A DNA stretch of 7,177 bases from Synechococcus sp. CO36386bin_37 (GCA_011525445.1 WTGE01000057.1:1-7177); one strand, 5' to 3'; positions 1 to 6,316 are shown, counted from the first letter of the stretch. Made by a program: numbers and translations. The notes: generated by a model from the sequence alone, not told the origin.

Positions 1-503
1 TGGCACTAGAAATTGAACGAAGATTTCTTGTCATTCATTCCGGCTGGCGTTCTGTTGCTGGACCTCCTCAACCGCTGAGGCAGGGCTACCTCGCGTCCAC
101 TCGCGAAGGATTCACCGTGAGGGTGCGTTTGCGTGCTGATGGCCAGGCCTGGGTCACGTTGAAAGCGCCTGCCGCTGGCATTGCTCGTCACGAATTCGAA
201 TATGCCATTCCCTCTGAGGATGCAGAAGAACTATGGGCACTCGCGCCTCATCGTTTGATCAAAACCCGCTATTCCATCCATCGCGAGGGAGGCGATTGGA
301 TTGTGGATTGTTTTGAAGGAGAGAATGCCCCGCTGATTCTGGCTGAGGTTGAGCTCGATGTTCCCGATAGCCCCTTGATGATGCCTGATTGGTGTGGTGT
401 TGAGGTCACAGGAGACCCGCGGTGGAACAATGCTGCGCTTGCCCACAATCCTTTGTCCTCATGGTCTCAAGATCAACTCAACCAATATCAACTGAAAGCC
501 TAA
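1..503 (+). CDS. CYTH-domain protein (triphosphate tunnel metalloenzyme family), 5' end cut by one base
   Basis: The reading frame is open from the first base. The window opens with TG followed by codons for ALEIERRFLV, so the start codon (probably ATG) is missing only its first base and the protein is about 167 residues, normal for a single-domain CYTH protein. Seen in order: the N-terminal ExEx(K/R) signature (E4, E6, R8), QGYL (28-31), VRVR (40-43), TLKAP (53-57), HEFEYAI (64-70), LIKTRY (86-91) and AEVELD (116-121). These are the alternating charged strands that line the tunnel binding triphosphate and divalent metal. Family members hydrolyse inorganic triphosphate or related substrates in the cytosol; the substrate here cannot be told from sequence. 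The family lysine of the signature is Arg here. The GTG at 117 is internal, because clear CYTH sequence precedes it. The next gene starts about 50 bp downstream on the same strand. Confidence 0.93.
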   Translation, partial: ALEIERRFLVIHSGWRSVAGPPQPLRQGYLASTREGFTVRVRLRADGQAWVTLKAPAAGIARHEFEYAIPSEDAEELWALAPHRLIKTRYSIHREGGDWIVDCFEGENAPLILAEVELDVPDSPLMMPDWCGVEVTGDPRWNNAALAHNPLSSWSQDQLNQYQLKA

Positions 504-555
504 AAATCTTTTGATTTCCTTTAGATTCGGAAGCAGGTGCGTTAGGGCATGCGGC

Positions 556-741
556 ATGTTCGGTCTGTACGACTCTGATGGTGTTTTGCGTTTCACGGGA
601 ATTGACAGGGAAGCCTGTCTGGCCTATGCGGGATTGTTTGAACTGTCCTTAGCGAGTTGTTCACTCATGGACATGCCAGCCCCTGTTCCGCTTCCTGTTA
701 GGTCGCGTCGGAAGAATCAGGCGGGAGAGTGCAGCAATTGA
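556..741 (+). CDS. Small conserved-looking protein of unknown function, 61 aa
   Basis: I do not recognise a named family. The chosen start is the ATG at 556, preceded by AGGG at 544-547, a plausible ribosome binding site about 8 nt upstream. The frame can also be opened by a TTG at 511, giving 76 residues, but that start has no comparable site and adds a Cys/Arg-rich leader. The protein begins MFGLYDSDGVLRFTG, followed by DREACLAYAGLFEL (about residues 17-30), and ends in a basic tail around RSRRKNQ. The first half looks like a compact beta-hairpin plus helix, soluble, with no signal peptide or membrane segment. I have an impression of similar short proteins in marine picocyanobacteria, which I cannot verify here. 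The last 44 bp overlap the convergent end of the LuxR-type gene. It lies 52 bp after the CYTH gene and could be co-transcribed with it. Confidence 0.68.
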   Translation: MFGLYDSDGVLRFTGIDREACLAYAGLFELSLASCSLMDMPAPVPLPVRSRRKNQAGECSN

Positions 742-976
742 AACCATCACGACAGATTTTGCCGTGATCCATCGCCCAGTTCAAAAGAGCTACGCGATTT
801 TTTGATCCCGTTTTCGTGAACACATTGCTGACATGGTTATCGACTGTGCGTTTGCTGATGGTCAGTCGTTCAGCGATCTCTTGATTGGTCAGCCCCTCGG
901 CCACCAGTTCGATGATCTCGATTTCACGGCTGGAGAGGGAAACAGTCATGGAACGGGGTGCCTCACCGATAGCCAT
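698..976 (-). CDS. pedR: Small LuxR/NarL-type transcriptional regulator, PedR-like
   Basis: A 92-residue protein that is almost entirely a LuxR-type helix-turn-helix domain. Residues about 14-72 carry LSSREIEIIELVAEGLTNQE, then IAERLTISKRTVDNHVSNVF, with the recognition helix around SKRTVDNHVSNVF. There is no receiver or ligand-binding domain. The C-terminus has a cysteine cluster (Cys75, Cys81, Cys82, in KICRDGFNCC). A small LuxR protein with functional cysteine matches PedR, known from Synechocystis as a thioredoxin-linked, redox-responsive regulator of light-dependent genes; orthology here is inference. The start is uncertain. The ATG at 976 follows an A-run with no Shine-Dalgarno, whereas the ATG at 949 (residue 10) has GAGG about 11 nt upstream and sits closer to the domain. 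It is divergent from metF, with an inverted repeat immediately upstream, and overlaps the convergent small gene by 44 bp. Confidence 0.88.
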   Translation of the reverse strand: MAIGEAPRSMTVSLSSREIEIIELVAEGLTNQEIAERLTISKRTVDNHVSNVFTKTGSKNRVALLNWAMDHGKICRDGFNCCTLPPDSSDAT

Positions 977-980
977 TTTT

Positions 981-1003
981 TTAGACCATAATTTGTAGTC
1001 TAA
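981..1003. promoter_or_regulatory. Inverted repeat (candidate operator/promoter) between pedR-like gene and metF
   Basis: A 23-bp imperfect palindrome: arms TTAGAC (981-986) and GTCTAA (998-1003) are perfect reverse complements separated by 11 AT-rich bases, and the match extends to 7 of 9 positions per arm. It ends 4 bp from the ATG at 976 of the minus-strand regulator and 53 bp before the metF start. The plus strand holds two -10-like hexamers in it, CATAAT (987-992) and TCTAAT (999-1004), each 5 of 6 to TATAAT, but no convincing -35. Two-fold symmetry with a centre offset of about 1.5 turns suits a dimeric HTH protein, so autoregulation by the adjacent LuxR-type protein is possible. The function is inferred. 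Confidence 0.4.
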
Positions 1004-1009
1004 TCAGGT

Positions 1010-1030
1010 ATGGAGGTCTTGATCTCCCAT
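1010..1030. repeat. Short hairpin-like inverted repeat upstream of metF
   Basis: ATGGAG (1010-1015) can pair with CTCCCAT (1024-1030) if one base bulges, leaving an 8-nt loop GTCTTGAT. It lies 27 bp before the metF start codon, so it could fold in the metF leader if transcription starts upstream of it, or be part of an operator. The GGAGGT it contains is too far from the start to be its ribosome binding site. The evidence is structural only, and such a short repeat may be chance. Confidence 0.2.
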
Positions 1031-1056
1031 AGTGACCTGCAGAAGCAAACATTGGA

Positions 1057-1947
1057 TTGAGTTCAGCGCTGCAGAGCAGCCTCGATGCTGGGGCCGTCAC
1101 CATCACAGCTGAAGTGATGCCACCAAGAGGTGGGGATGCCTCTCATGCTTTGAAAATGGCCAAAGCCTTGCGCGGCCTGGTTCACGCTGTCAATGTCACG
1201 GACGGCAGTCGTGCTGTCATGAGGATGAGCAGTCTGGCTGTGGCCTGTCTCCTTTTGAAGGAAGGGGTAGAGCCTGTCTTGCAGATGGCTTGTCGGGATC
1301 GCAATCGAATTGCTTTACAGGCCGATCTTTTGGGTGCCCATGCTTTGGGGATTCGCAATTTGCTGTGTCTGACAGGTGACCCAGTGCGTGCAGGTGATCA
1401 ACCTCAAGCGCGCCCGGTCAATGAGCTGGAATCTGTGCGCTTGCTTCAGCAGGTCAAGGCTTTCAATCGAGGGGATGATCCAGTGAAGGGGAAGCTCGCC
1501 GATGGCCCAACCGATTTTTTCGCCGGTGCAGCAGCAGATCCCCAGTGTTCGAGCTGGTCAGGCTTGGCGCGACGCTTGGAGCGCAAAAGAACAGCAGGAG
1601 CTCGTTTTGTTCAAACCCAGATGGTGATGGATGCAGCTGTGCTGGAGCGTTTTTGTCGAGAGCTGGCTGAACCGATGGAGCTTCCCGTTTTGGCAGGCGT
1701 ATTTTTGCTGAAGTCGTCTCGTAACGCCTCCTTTATCAATCGGATGGTTCCCGGGGCCTGCATTCCAGAACAATTGATCGCTCGCTTGGAAGCAGCGGAT
1801 GATCCTGCTTCTGAAGGAATTCGAATCGCTGCGGAGCAGGTCAAGCGTTACTTAGGAATAGCCCAAGGAGTTCACCTTATGGCAATCAAGGCGGAGGAGC
1901 GCATTCCAGCCATTCTGAGTCAGGCAGGTGTCAGCTCGCTTGTGTGA
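1057..1947 (+). CDS. metF: Methylenetetrahydrofolate reductase
   Basis: A 296-residue protein, normal length for a bacterial MetF. It folds as a FAD-binding TIM barrel and reduces 5,10-methylene-THF to 5-methyl-THF in the cytosol, feeding methionine synthase. Visible family marks: ITAEVMPPRGG (16-26) with Glu19 at the catalytic acid position, VTDGSRAVMRMSSLA (47-61), QMACRDRNR (76-84), GIRNLLCLTGDPVR (98-111), FVQTQMVMD (184-192), VLAGVFLL (211-218) and the terminal GVHLMAIKAEERIPAIL (271-287). An in-frame TGA at 1033 limits the start. TTG at 1057 is the only usual start codon between that stop and the conserved region, and gives MSSALQSSLDAGAVTITAE. No strong Shine-Dalgarno is seen. It is divergently placed from the PedR-like gene, and its 3' end overlaps the convergent nucleotidyltransferase gene by 17 bp. 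The reductant in cyanobacteria is not settled by the sequence. Confidence 0.96.
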   Translation: MSSALQSSLDAGAVTITAEVMPPRGGDASHALKMAKALRGLVHAVNVTDGSRAVMRMSSLAVACLLLKEGVEPVLQMACRDRNRIALQADLLGAHALGIRNLLCLTGDPVRAGDQPQARPVNELESVRLLQQVKAFNRGDDPVKGKLADGPTDFFAGAAADPQCSSWSGLARRLERKRTAGARFVQTQMVMDAAVLERFCRELAEPMELPVLAGVFLLKSSRNASFINRMVPGACIPEQLIARLEAADDPASEGIRIAAEQVKRYLGIAQGVHLMAIKAEERIPAILSQAGVSSLV

Positions 1948-3112
1948 GATCGGTTCCGAGGAGTTCCGCCATCGCTTTTTGTTGTGGAGATGGTTCCACC
2001 AGGTCTTGGCGACGAGCATCCGTGATTAGCCAATCGAGAGCAGCTTCCTGAAGATCAATGTGATCACCTTCTTTATCCACGCAATATCGCCCGAATACAA
2101 GTTTTTCGACTAGTTGAACTCCAGCGCCAATTCTTGAGTAATCAAAGATAATTGAATTGTCGATTGTTGCTCCCTCACAGATGTAGCAACTGGGGCCAAT
2201 CATTGAGGGACCAATTAAAGTCGCACCATCTTCAATTTTGGTCATTCCGCCGACATAAATCGGGCCTTGAACGTTGATTTTGTCCCAGTTGGCTGCAACA
2301 TTCAAGCCAGTAAAGACTCCTGGTTTAATTTCCTTGCCAGGAATGCCAACCTGACGAACATCACCCTGGAGGACGCTACGAATGGCCTGCCAATAATCTG
2401 GGACTTTGCCAATATCGACCCATTCGAAATCCATCGGTAAGGCGTAGAAGGGAGAACCTTGCTCAACTAGAGTGGGGAAGAGGTCAGCGCCAATGTCGAA
2501 TGATTGTCCTGAGGGGATATGTTCAAAAATTTCAGGTTCGAAAAGATAAATACCAGTATTGATTGTATCGCTTAAAGCCTCATCAATGCTTGGTTTTTCT
2601 TGGAAAGCTTTGATTTTTCCGCTATCGTCGCTAACAACAACTCCATAGCTGCTCACTTGATCCTTAGGGACTCGTTTGGTGACAAGACTGGCGAGAGCTC
2701 CTTTTTCTCGATGACGACGAACCGCTTCGGTAAGGTCGAGATCGATTAGGGCATCTCCACACAAGACCACGAATGTGTCATCAAAAAATGTTTGAAAATC
2801 TTGGATTTTTTTGAGGCCACCAGCGGAACCAAGAGCATCGCCCATGAGCTCGCCATCCTGAATACTGCCTTCAAAGCTGTAGGCAATCTCAACACCGAAC
2901 CGCTGCCCATCACGAAAATAATTCTCGATTTCCTCGGCTAAATGAGAGACATTGACCATGACCTCAGTGAAACCATGCTCTTTCAGCAGTTCCAGGAGGA
3001 ACTCCATCACAGGTTTCTGAAGGATGGGAATCATTGGTTTCGGAATCACATGCGTGATCGGCTGTACCCGTGTCCCTTTTCCCGCGGCCAGGATCATGGC
3101 CTTCATTGACAT
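1931..3112 (-). CDS. cugP: Nucleotidyltransferase with left-handed beta-helix tail; CugP-type UDP-glucose pyrophosphorylase likely
   Basis: A 393-residue sugar-1-phosphate nucleotidyltransferase. The N-terminal Rossmann-like domain shows MILAAGKGTRVQPIT (6-20; GKGTR loop), PKPM (24-27; catalytic Lys25), LGSAGGLK (94-101), GD at 119-120 for metal, QEKP (171-174), NTGIY (185-189) and WVDIGKVPDYW (231-241). From about 265 there are hexapeptide-like turns (VQGPIYVGG, LIGPSMIGPS, IDNSIIFDYSRIG) forming a beta-helix. It joins a sugar 1-phosphate and an NTP, releasing PPi. The whole-protein pattern resembles cyanobacterial CugP, a non-GalU UDP-glucose pyrophosphorylase serving glycolipid and polysaccharide synthesis. 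Databases often label such proteins mannose-1-phosphate guanylyltransferase, and nucleotide specificity is not decided by sequence. Start is ATG 3112; ATG 3106 two codons later is as plausible. It follows scpA by 39 bp, so co-transcription is likely. GC in its middle is lower than in its neighbours. Confidence 0.92.
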   Translation of the reverse strand: MSMKAMILAAGKGTRVQPITHVIPKPMIPILQKPVMEFLLELLKEHGFTEVMVNVSHLAEEIENYFRDGQRFGVEIAYSFEGSIQDGELMGDALGSAGGLKKIQDFQTFFDDTFVVLCGDALIDLDLTEAVRRHREKGALASLVTKRVPKDQVSSYGVVVSDDSGKIKAFQEKPSIDEALSDTINTGIYLFEPEIFEHIPSGQSFDIGADLFPTLVEQGSPFYALPMDFEWVDIGKVPDYWQAIRSVLQGDVRQVGIPGKEIKPGVFTGLNVAANWDKINVQGPIYVGGMTKIEDGATLIGPSMIGPSCYICEGATIDNSIIFDYSRIGAGVQLVEKLVFGRYCVDKEGDHIDLQEAALDWLITDARRQDLVEPSPQQKAMAELLGTDLTQAS

Positions 3113-3124
3113 ATCGAACTCAAA

Positions 3125-3135
3125 GTCTTCAAGAC
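3125..3135. repeat. 11-bp perfect palindrome in scpA-cugP gap
   Basis: GTCTTCAAGAC, a perfect inverted repeat around one central base, lies 12 bp upstream of the cugP-like start in the 39-bp gap after scpA. A one-base spacer makes a hairpin poor, so if functional it is more likely a protein site. Such a short palindrome may be chance. Confidence 0.15.
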
Positions 3136-3151
3136 CAACATACGAGGTGGG

Positions 3152-4066
3152 TTAGGCCGCAATGGCAGGCAAGGTCGGAGTGATAGCTGTCACTTCTGAA
3201 CTTTCCACAGGCAATGATGTCACATCTTCCTCAGCGATCAGGCGTTTCAAACGGATGGGCCCATGCAAGGAGTGAATTTGCTCGAGCTCAACTTGGCTTT
3301 GGGAGGAAAGAAACAAAAGAGCCCAAAAAACCCCCACTCGATCGGTATCAAGATCGGAGGCAGCGGATTCGGCCCATCGACTGACCAGATGCTCGAAATC
3401 GATCCAGTGCAAGGCCTGCTCCCAATCTTGTAGGAAAACCCCTAGTGCTGCAGTTGTTTCAGGGAGTTTTTCCCTGTGAGCTAAGGCTGCAACTTGAGCG
3501 ATGGCTTCACGACTACTGAACCGCTTTTGGCGTTGACGCCTGCGCATATTCAGTTCGTCTTCCTCTAACTGTTCGGCAATGGTCTCAAGCTGTTCAATTA
3601 ATTCGCCGAGGGTGACTGGTCTTCTGAGGGGAGGTGGCGCAACGGGACGTCTCAGGAGGTGACGTTCGGGGTGCCGCGGCAAACTGAAGCTGGAATCAAG
3701 CCAACCTTGTTCCATGAATTCGCTCTCAAACGCGTCTTCAACGATTGGTTCTGGTGGAAACGTGCTCGCTTCTAAGACCTCGGCTTTCAGGCCCACCAAT
3801 ACAGAGGCGGCGAGAAACGCTTCGCTGCTATCGGCGAGATCGCGTTCATAGCTTCCACCTCTTTGGCGGAGTTGAGCTTCCACTTGTCGGGGAACCTCGA
3901 TGCGCTGTCTGAGTTGATCAAGAAATCCATCTACAACGGAGATGACGTCCACATCCCAAGGATCCAAATCCCCGCTTTGTGCAGCATCTTGCAGGAGGCG
4001 GATCGCAAGACGGGCACCGGCATCTGCTTTTGAGGTCAGGCCAGCATTAGACAAGAACGATCTCAA
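3152..4066 (-). CDS. scpA: Segregation and condensation protein A (kleisin)
   Basis: About 304 residues from TTG 4066. ScpA bridges the SMC heads and, with ScpB, forms the bacterial condensin that compacts and separates chromosomes. Visible: GARLAIRLLQDAAQ (17-30) and LDPWDVDVISVVDGFLDQL (34-52), the N-terminal SMC-neck-binding region; RDLADSSEAFLAASVLVGLK (75-94); a variable Pro/Arg/acidic linker about 103-180 (PVAPPPLRRP, then EQLEEDEL and RRRQRQKR); and a C-terminal winged-helix region about 240-280 (VGVFWALLFLSSQSQVELEQ, then IRLKRL). It is slightly longer than typical ScpA (about 240-270) because of this linker and a nonconserved tail. The start is uncertain: an in-frame TAG near 4103-4105 bounds the frame, no ATG or GTG precedes the conserved part, and TTG at 4054 (residue 5) is an alternative with GAG about 8 nt upstream. 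No scpB is in the window. It sits between the LapA-like gene (88-bp gap) and cugP (39 bp). Confidence 0.93.
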   Translation of the reverse strand: MRSFLSNAGLTSKADAGARLAIRLLQDAAQSGDLDPWDVDVISVVDGFLDQLRQRIEVPRQVEAQLRQRGGSYERDLADSSEAFLAASVLVGLKAEVLEASTFPPEPIVEDAFESEFMEQGWLDSSFSLPRHPERHLLRRPVAPPPLRRPVTLGELIEQLETIAEQLEEDELNMRRRQRQKRFSSREAIAQVAALAHREKLPETTAALGVFLQDWEQALHWIDFEHLVSRWAESAASDLDTDRVGVFWALLFLSSQSQVELEQIHSLHGPIRLKRLIAEEDVTSLPVESSEVTAITPTLPAIAA

Positions 4067-4118
4067 TCTTCTCGAAAAGGTATCGGTCCAAACGAGGACG
4101 CGCTAGCCCCAAGAGCAG

Positions 4119-4132
4119 ATTCGCAGGCGAAT
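4119..4132. repeat. 14-bp palindrome in the lapA-like/scpA gap
   Basis: ATTCGCAGGCGAAT has perfect 6-bp arms around AG. CAG and CTG extend it on either side if one G is bulged. It lies in the 88-bp gap, about 52 bp upstream of the scpA start. The two-base spacer argues against a stable RNA hairpin and favours either a protein site or chance. Confidence 0.25.
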
Positions 4133-4133
4133 G

Positions 4134-4152
4134 CTGAGAGCTTAGGCCTCAG
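4134..4152 (-). repeat. Weak stem-loop just after the LapA-like gene
   Basis: CTGAG (4134-4138) and CTCAG (4148-4152) pair around a 9-nt loop, beginning 3 bp beyond the stop of the LapA-like gene on the minus strand. No T-tract follows, so this is not a convincing intrinsic terminator, and read-through into scpA is likely. It could be a small processing hairpin or chance. Confidence 0.2.
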
Positions 4153-4154
4153 GA

Positions 4155-4538
4155 TTAAGAACCGATTTCGATGGTTGGAGCTGTGTCTGATGTGGCGTTA
4201 GGTTCGCTCTTTCCGGAAGGTAAAAGTCCGAGCTGGGTTTGGACAGTTGACCGATAGCGATCAAGATCGGTTTCGAGTTCCTGAATCCGAACCTGCTGGG
4301 CCTCGAATTCACTGGCCTTGCCTAAACGTTCCACCGTATTGAGCATCCCGCTCCAGCTCGCAAACAGCCAGGCAGCGACTGCTCCGATCCCTGCCGACAC
4401 AAGAAGAAGCGCGGCTAGAGGCTGAGTGAACTGCAACCCCGGCAGAAGATTCACCGTTGTGGGGCTGGTGTTTTCCAGGGTGAAAAATACGGTGCCAAGC
4501 CCGAAGATGAAAATCAAGCTGAAATTGACTTGACGCAT
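4155..4538 (-). CDS. LapA-domain (DUF1049-like) small membrane protein
   Basis: A 127-residue protein from ATG 4538. A TTG at 4544 would add only two residues and is less likely. Two membrane segments are plain: residues about 6-20 (FSLIFIFGLGTVFF) and about 39-62 (QPLAALLLVSAGIGAVAAWLF), joined by a short polar loop with LENTSPTTVNLLPG. A charged, heptad-like helix follows (about 68-100, ERLGKASEFEAQQVRIQELE and on), then a disordered tail rich in Ser, Thr and Pro. The hairpin followed by a cytoplasmic coiled coil is the layout of LapA/DUF1049 proteins. In E. coli LapA works with LapB in control of LPS assembly; in cyanobacteria the role is not established, and I do not infer LPS function. 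It lies between ndhD (86-bp gap) and scpA (88 bp), on the same strand. No clear Shine-Dalgarno is seen. Confidence 0.85.
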   Translation of the reverse strand: MRQVNFSLIFIFGLGTVFFTLENTSPTTVNLLPGLQFTQPLAALLLVSAGIGAVAAWLFASWSGMLNTVERLGKASEFEAQQVRIQELETDLDRYRSTVQTQLGLLPSGKSEPNATSDTAPTIEIGS

Positions 4539-4580
4539 GGCCAACGAAAGATTGCGACAGGTTTCTGAAACGTAAAGAGA

Positions 4581-4597
4581 GATTCAGAGTCTGAGTC
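4581..4597. repeat. 17-bp near-palindrome in the ndhD/lapA-like gap
   Basis: GATTCAGAGTCTGAGTC is an inverted repeat with 8-bp arms, 7 of 8 matching, around one base. Read on the minus strand it could fold as a 7-bp stem with one mismatch and a 3-nt ACT loop, followed by TCTCTCTTT. It may be a weak terminator or attenuator after ndhD, or a dimeric protein site near the LapA-like promoter. The stem is not GC-rich, so terminator strength would be low. Confidence 0.3.
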
Positions 4598-4624
4598 GTC
4601 CAGCACACGAACGGATGAAGTTCG

Positions 4625-6301
4625 TTACGAGATGGGCTGGGAGAGTTTTGTCAGTTTTGGAGCGGAGAATTGAGCAGCAACAACGGGCGTGCTCCGGATT
4701 AAGGGTGCCGTGGGCCGTGTGATTCGTTCCATCGCGATTACGTCCCGTTGCACTAGAGCCTCAACGGTTGTGCTGTAGCTGTCTGTCATGAGCCTTGGAT
4801 AGAGACCGATGCCGATGATGGGAATCAGTAAACAGCCAATGACATAAACCTCTCTGGGTTCAGCATCCACAAGATTGGTGTGAGAAACTAACTCGTTATT
4901 TTCTTTGCCGAAGAAGATCTCCCTCAACATTGACAACAGATAAATGGGGGTAAGGATCACCCCGATGGCAGCGAGACCATCAATCACGATTCTGAAGCTG
5001 AGGGTGTAGGCCTCGTCGGTAGCAAAGCCTGCAAAGACCATGAGTTCGCTTACAAATCCACTCATACCCGGCAAGGCGAGTGAGGCAAGGCAGCAAACGG
5101 TCCAGAGGGCAAACATGATGCGCATTTTTTGTCCAATGCCTCCCATTTCATCCAACTGCAGGGTGTGGGTTCGGTCGTAGGTCGCACCCACCAGAAAGAA
5201 AAGACTCGCACCAATCAAGCCATGACTGATCATTTGAAGCATGGCTCCGCTTGTTCCCAAAGGACTAAAGCTTCCGATCCCGATCAAGACAAAGCCCATG
5301 TGGCTGATAGAGCTGTAAGCAATTTTCCGCTTGAGATTTCGCTGAGCAAAAGAAGTCAGCGCTGCATAAATAATATTGACCACTCCCAAAATTACAAGAA
5401 GAGGTGCGAACTGAGCATGGGCCTCCGGCAGAATCTCGGCGTTAAACCTCATTAAGGCGTAACCGCCCATTTTGAGCAAAATGCCAGCCAGCAACATATG
5501 CACAGGAGCGGTTGCTTCGCCATGGGCATCAGGAAGCCAGGTGTGAAGAGGGACAATCGGCAATTTCACTCCGAATGCGATCAAAAGACCGGCATAACAG
5601 AGAAGTTGAAATCCTGTACTAAATCCTTTTTGGGCCAGAACGCTGTATTCGAAGTTAGGGACTCCACCTCCGACAAAGCCCATGGCCAGCGCGGCCAAAA
5701 GGATAAAAAGTGAGCTGCCAGCCGTGTAAAGAATGAATTTGGTGGCGGCATATTGGCGTTTTTTCCCTCCCCAAATGGCAAGTAGTAAATAAACAGGAAT
5801 CAGCTCAAGTTCCCAGGCGAGGAAAAACAGCAGCATGTCTTGAACAGCGAAGACAGCAATCTGGCCTCCGTCCATTGCCAGGATCAGAAAGAAAAAGAGT
5901 TTGGGTTTGAAGGTCACAGGCCACGCTGCCAGAACGGCTAAAGCCGTGATGAAGCTCGTGAGCAGAATCAGAGGCATTGAGAGACCGTCAGCCCCAACAG
6001 CCCAAGTGAGTCCCAAGCTTGGGAGCCAGCTCACGCGCTCTGACAGTTGAAGTCCGCTGTAGCTGGGGTCATATCCATTGAGATAGGCCCCTGCTGTAAT
6101 CAGAAAAGTGGTGAGTGCAATGCCGAGTGCAAACCAACGAACCTGTTTGCCCTCTCCGTTGTCGGGAACGAAAGGAACGATGAGAGCGCCAACGATCGGA
6201 AACAGGATCGAAAGGCTCAGCCAAGGAAACGTTGCTGGAACGATTCCGTCTGAGATGTCGAATGCCGGATCAAAAGGTGCACTGACGGCAAATTCGAGCA
6301 C
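4625..6301 (-). CDS. ndhD: NAD(P)H-quinone oxidoreductase subunit 4 (NDH-1 subunit D, NdhD1 type)
   Basis: A 558-residue polytopic membrane protein, full length for cyanobacterial NdhD. It is an antiporter-like, proton-translocating subunit of thylakoid NDH-1, which passes electrons from ferredoxin to plastoquinone in cyclic flow and respiration. Key marks: [20 protein letters not shown] (159-178), with the membrane-embedded Glu expected in helix 5; [18 protein letters not shown] (246-263) with Lys246 and the HTWLPDAH signature; [19 protein letters not shown] (265-283) with Lys277; [19 protein letters not shown] (319-337); and [11 protein letters not shown] (410-420) with Glu419 in the last pumping helix. 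Start is GTG 6301, giving [16 protein letters not shown]. Adjacency to ndhF points to the NdhF1/NdhD1 pair of the NDH-1L complex rather than the CO2-uptake paralogues (inference). It follows ndhF by 116 bp. The tail after about residue 525 is variable. Confidence 0.97.
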   Translation of the reverse strand: MLEFAVSAPFDPAFDISDGIVPATFPWLSLSILFPIVGALIVPFVPDNGEGKQVRWFALGIALTTFLITAGAYLNGYDPSYSGLQLSERVSWLPSLGLTWAVGADGLSMPLILLTSFITALAVLAAWPVTFKPKLFFFLILAMDGGQIAVFAVQDMLLFFLAWELELIPVYLLLAIWGGKKRQYAATKFILYTAGSSLFILLAALAMGFVGGGVPNFEYSVLAQKGFSTGFQLLCYAGLLIAFGVKLPIVPLHTWLPDAHGEATAPVHMLLAGILLKMGGYALMRFNAEILPEAHAQFAPLLVILGVVNIIYAALTSFAQRNLKRKIAYSSISHMGFVLIGIGSFSPLGTSGAMLQMISHGLIGASLFFLVGATYDRTHTLQLDEMGGIGQKMRIMFALWTVCCLASLALPGMSGFVSELMVFAGFATDEAYTLSFRIVIDGLAAIGVILTPIYLLSMLREIFFGKENNELVSHTNLVDAEPREVYVIGCLLIPIIGIGLYPRLMTDSYSTTVEALVQRDVIAMERITRPTAPLIRSTPVVAAQFSAPKLTKLSQPIS

Positions 6302-6316
6302 GGGACAGGTCTTTCA

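Noticed and set aside
117..503. Start of the CYTH protein at GTG 117
   Set aside because: Upstream in-frame sequence encodes the essential CYTH N-terminal signature (EIERRFLV and QGYL), so the true start is at the window edge.
4134..4152. Intrinsic terminator after the LapA-like gene
   Set aside because: The 5-bp stem has no following T-tract; it is listed only as a weak stem-loop.
4309..4608. 99-residue minus-strand frame overlapping the LapA-like gene
   Set aside because: It runs in another frame across the LapA-like gene, whose own frame shows clear membrane helices and a coiled coil; no protein features are seen in this one.
5129..5455. 108-residue plus-strand frame antisense to ndhD
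   Set aside because: It lies wholly inside the highly conserved ndhD coding sequence, its translation has no recognisable fold or motif, and its composition looks like a by-product of ndhD codon use.
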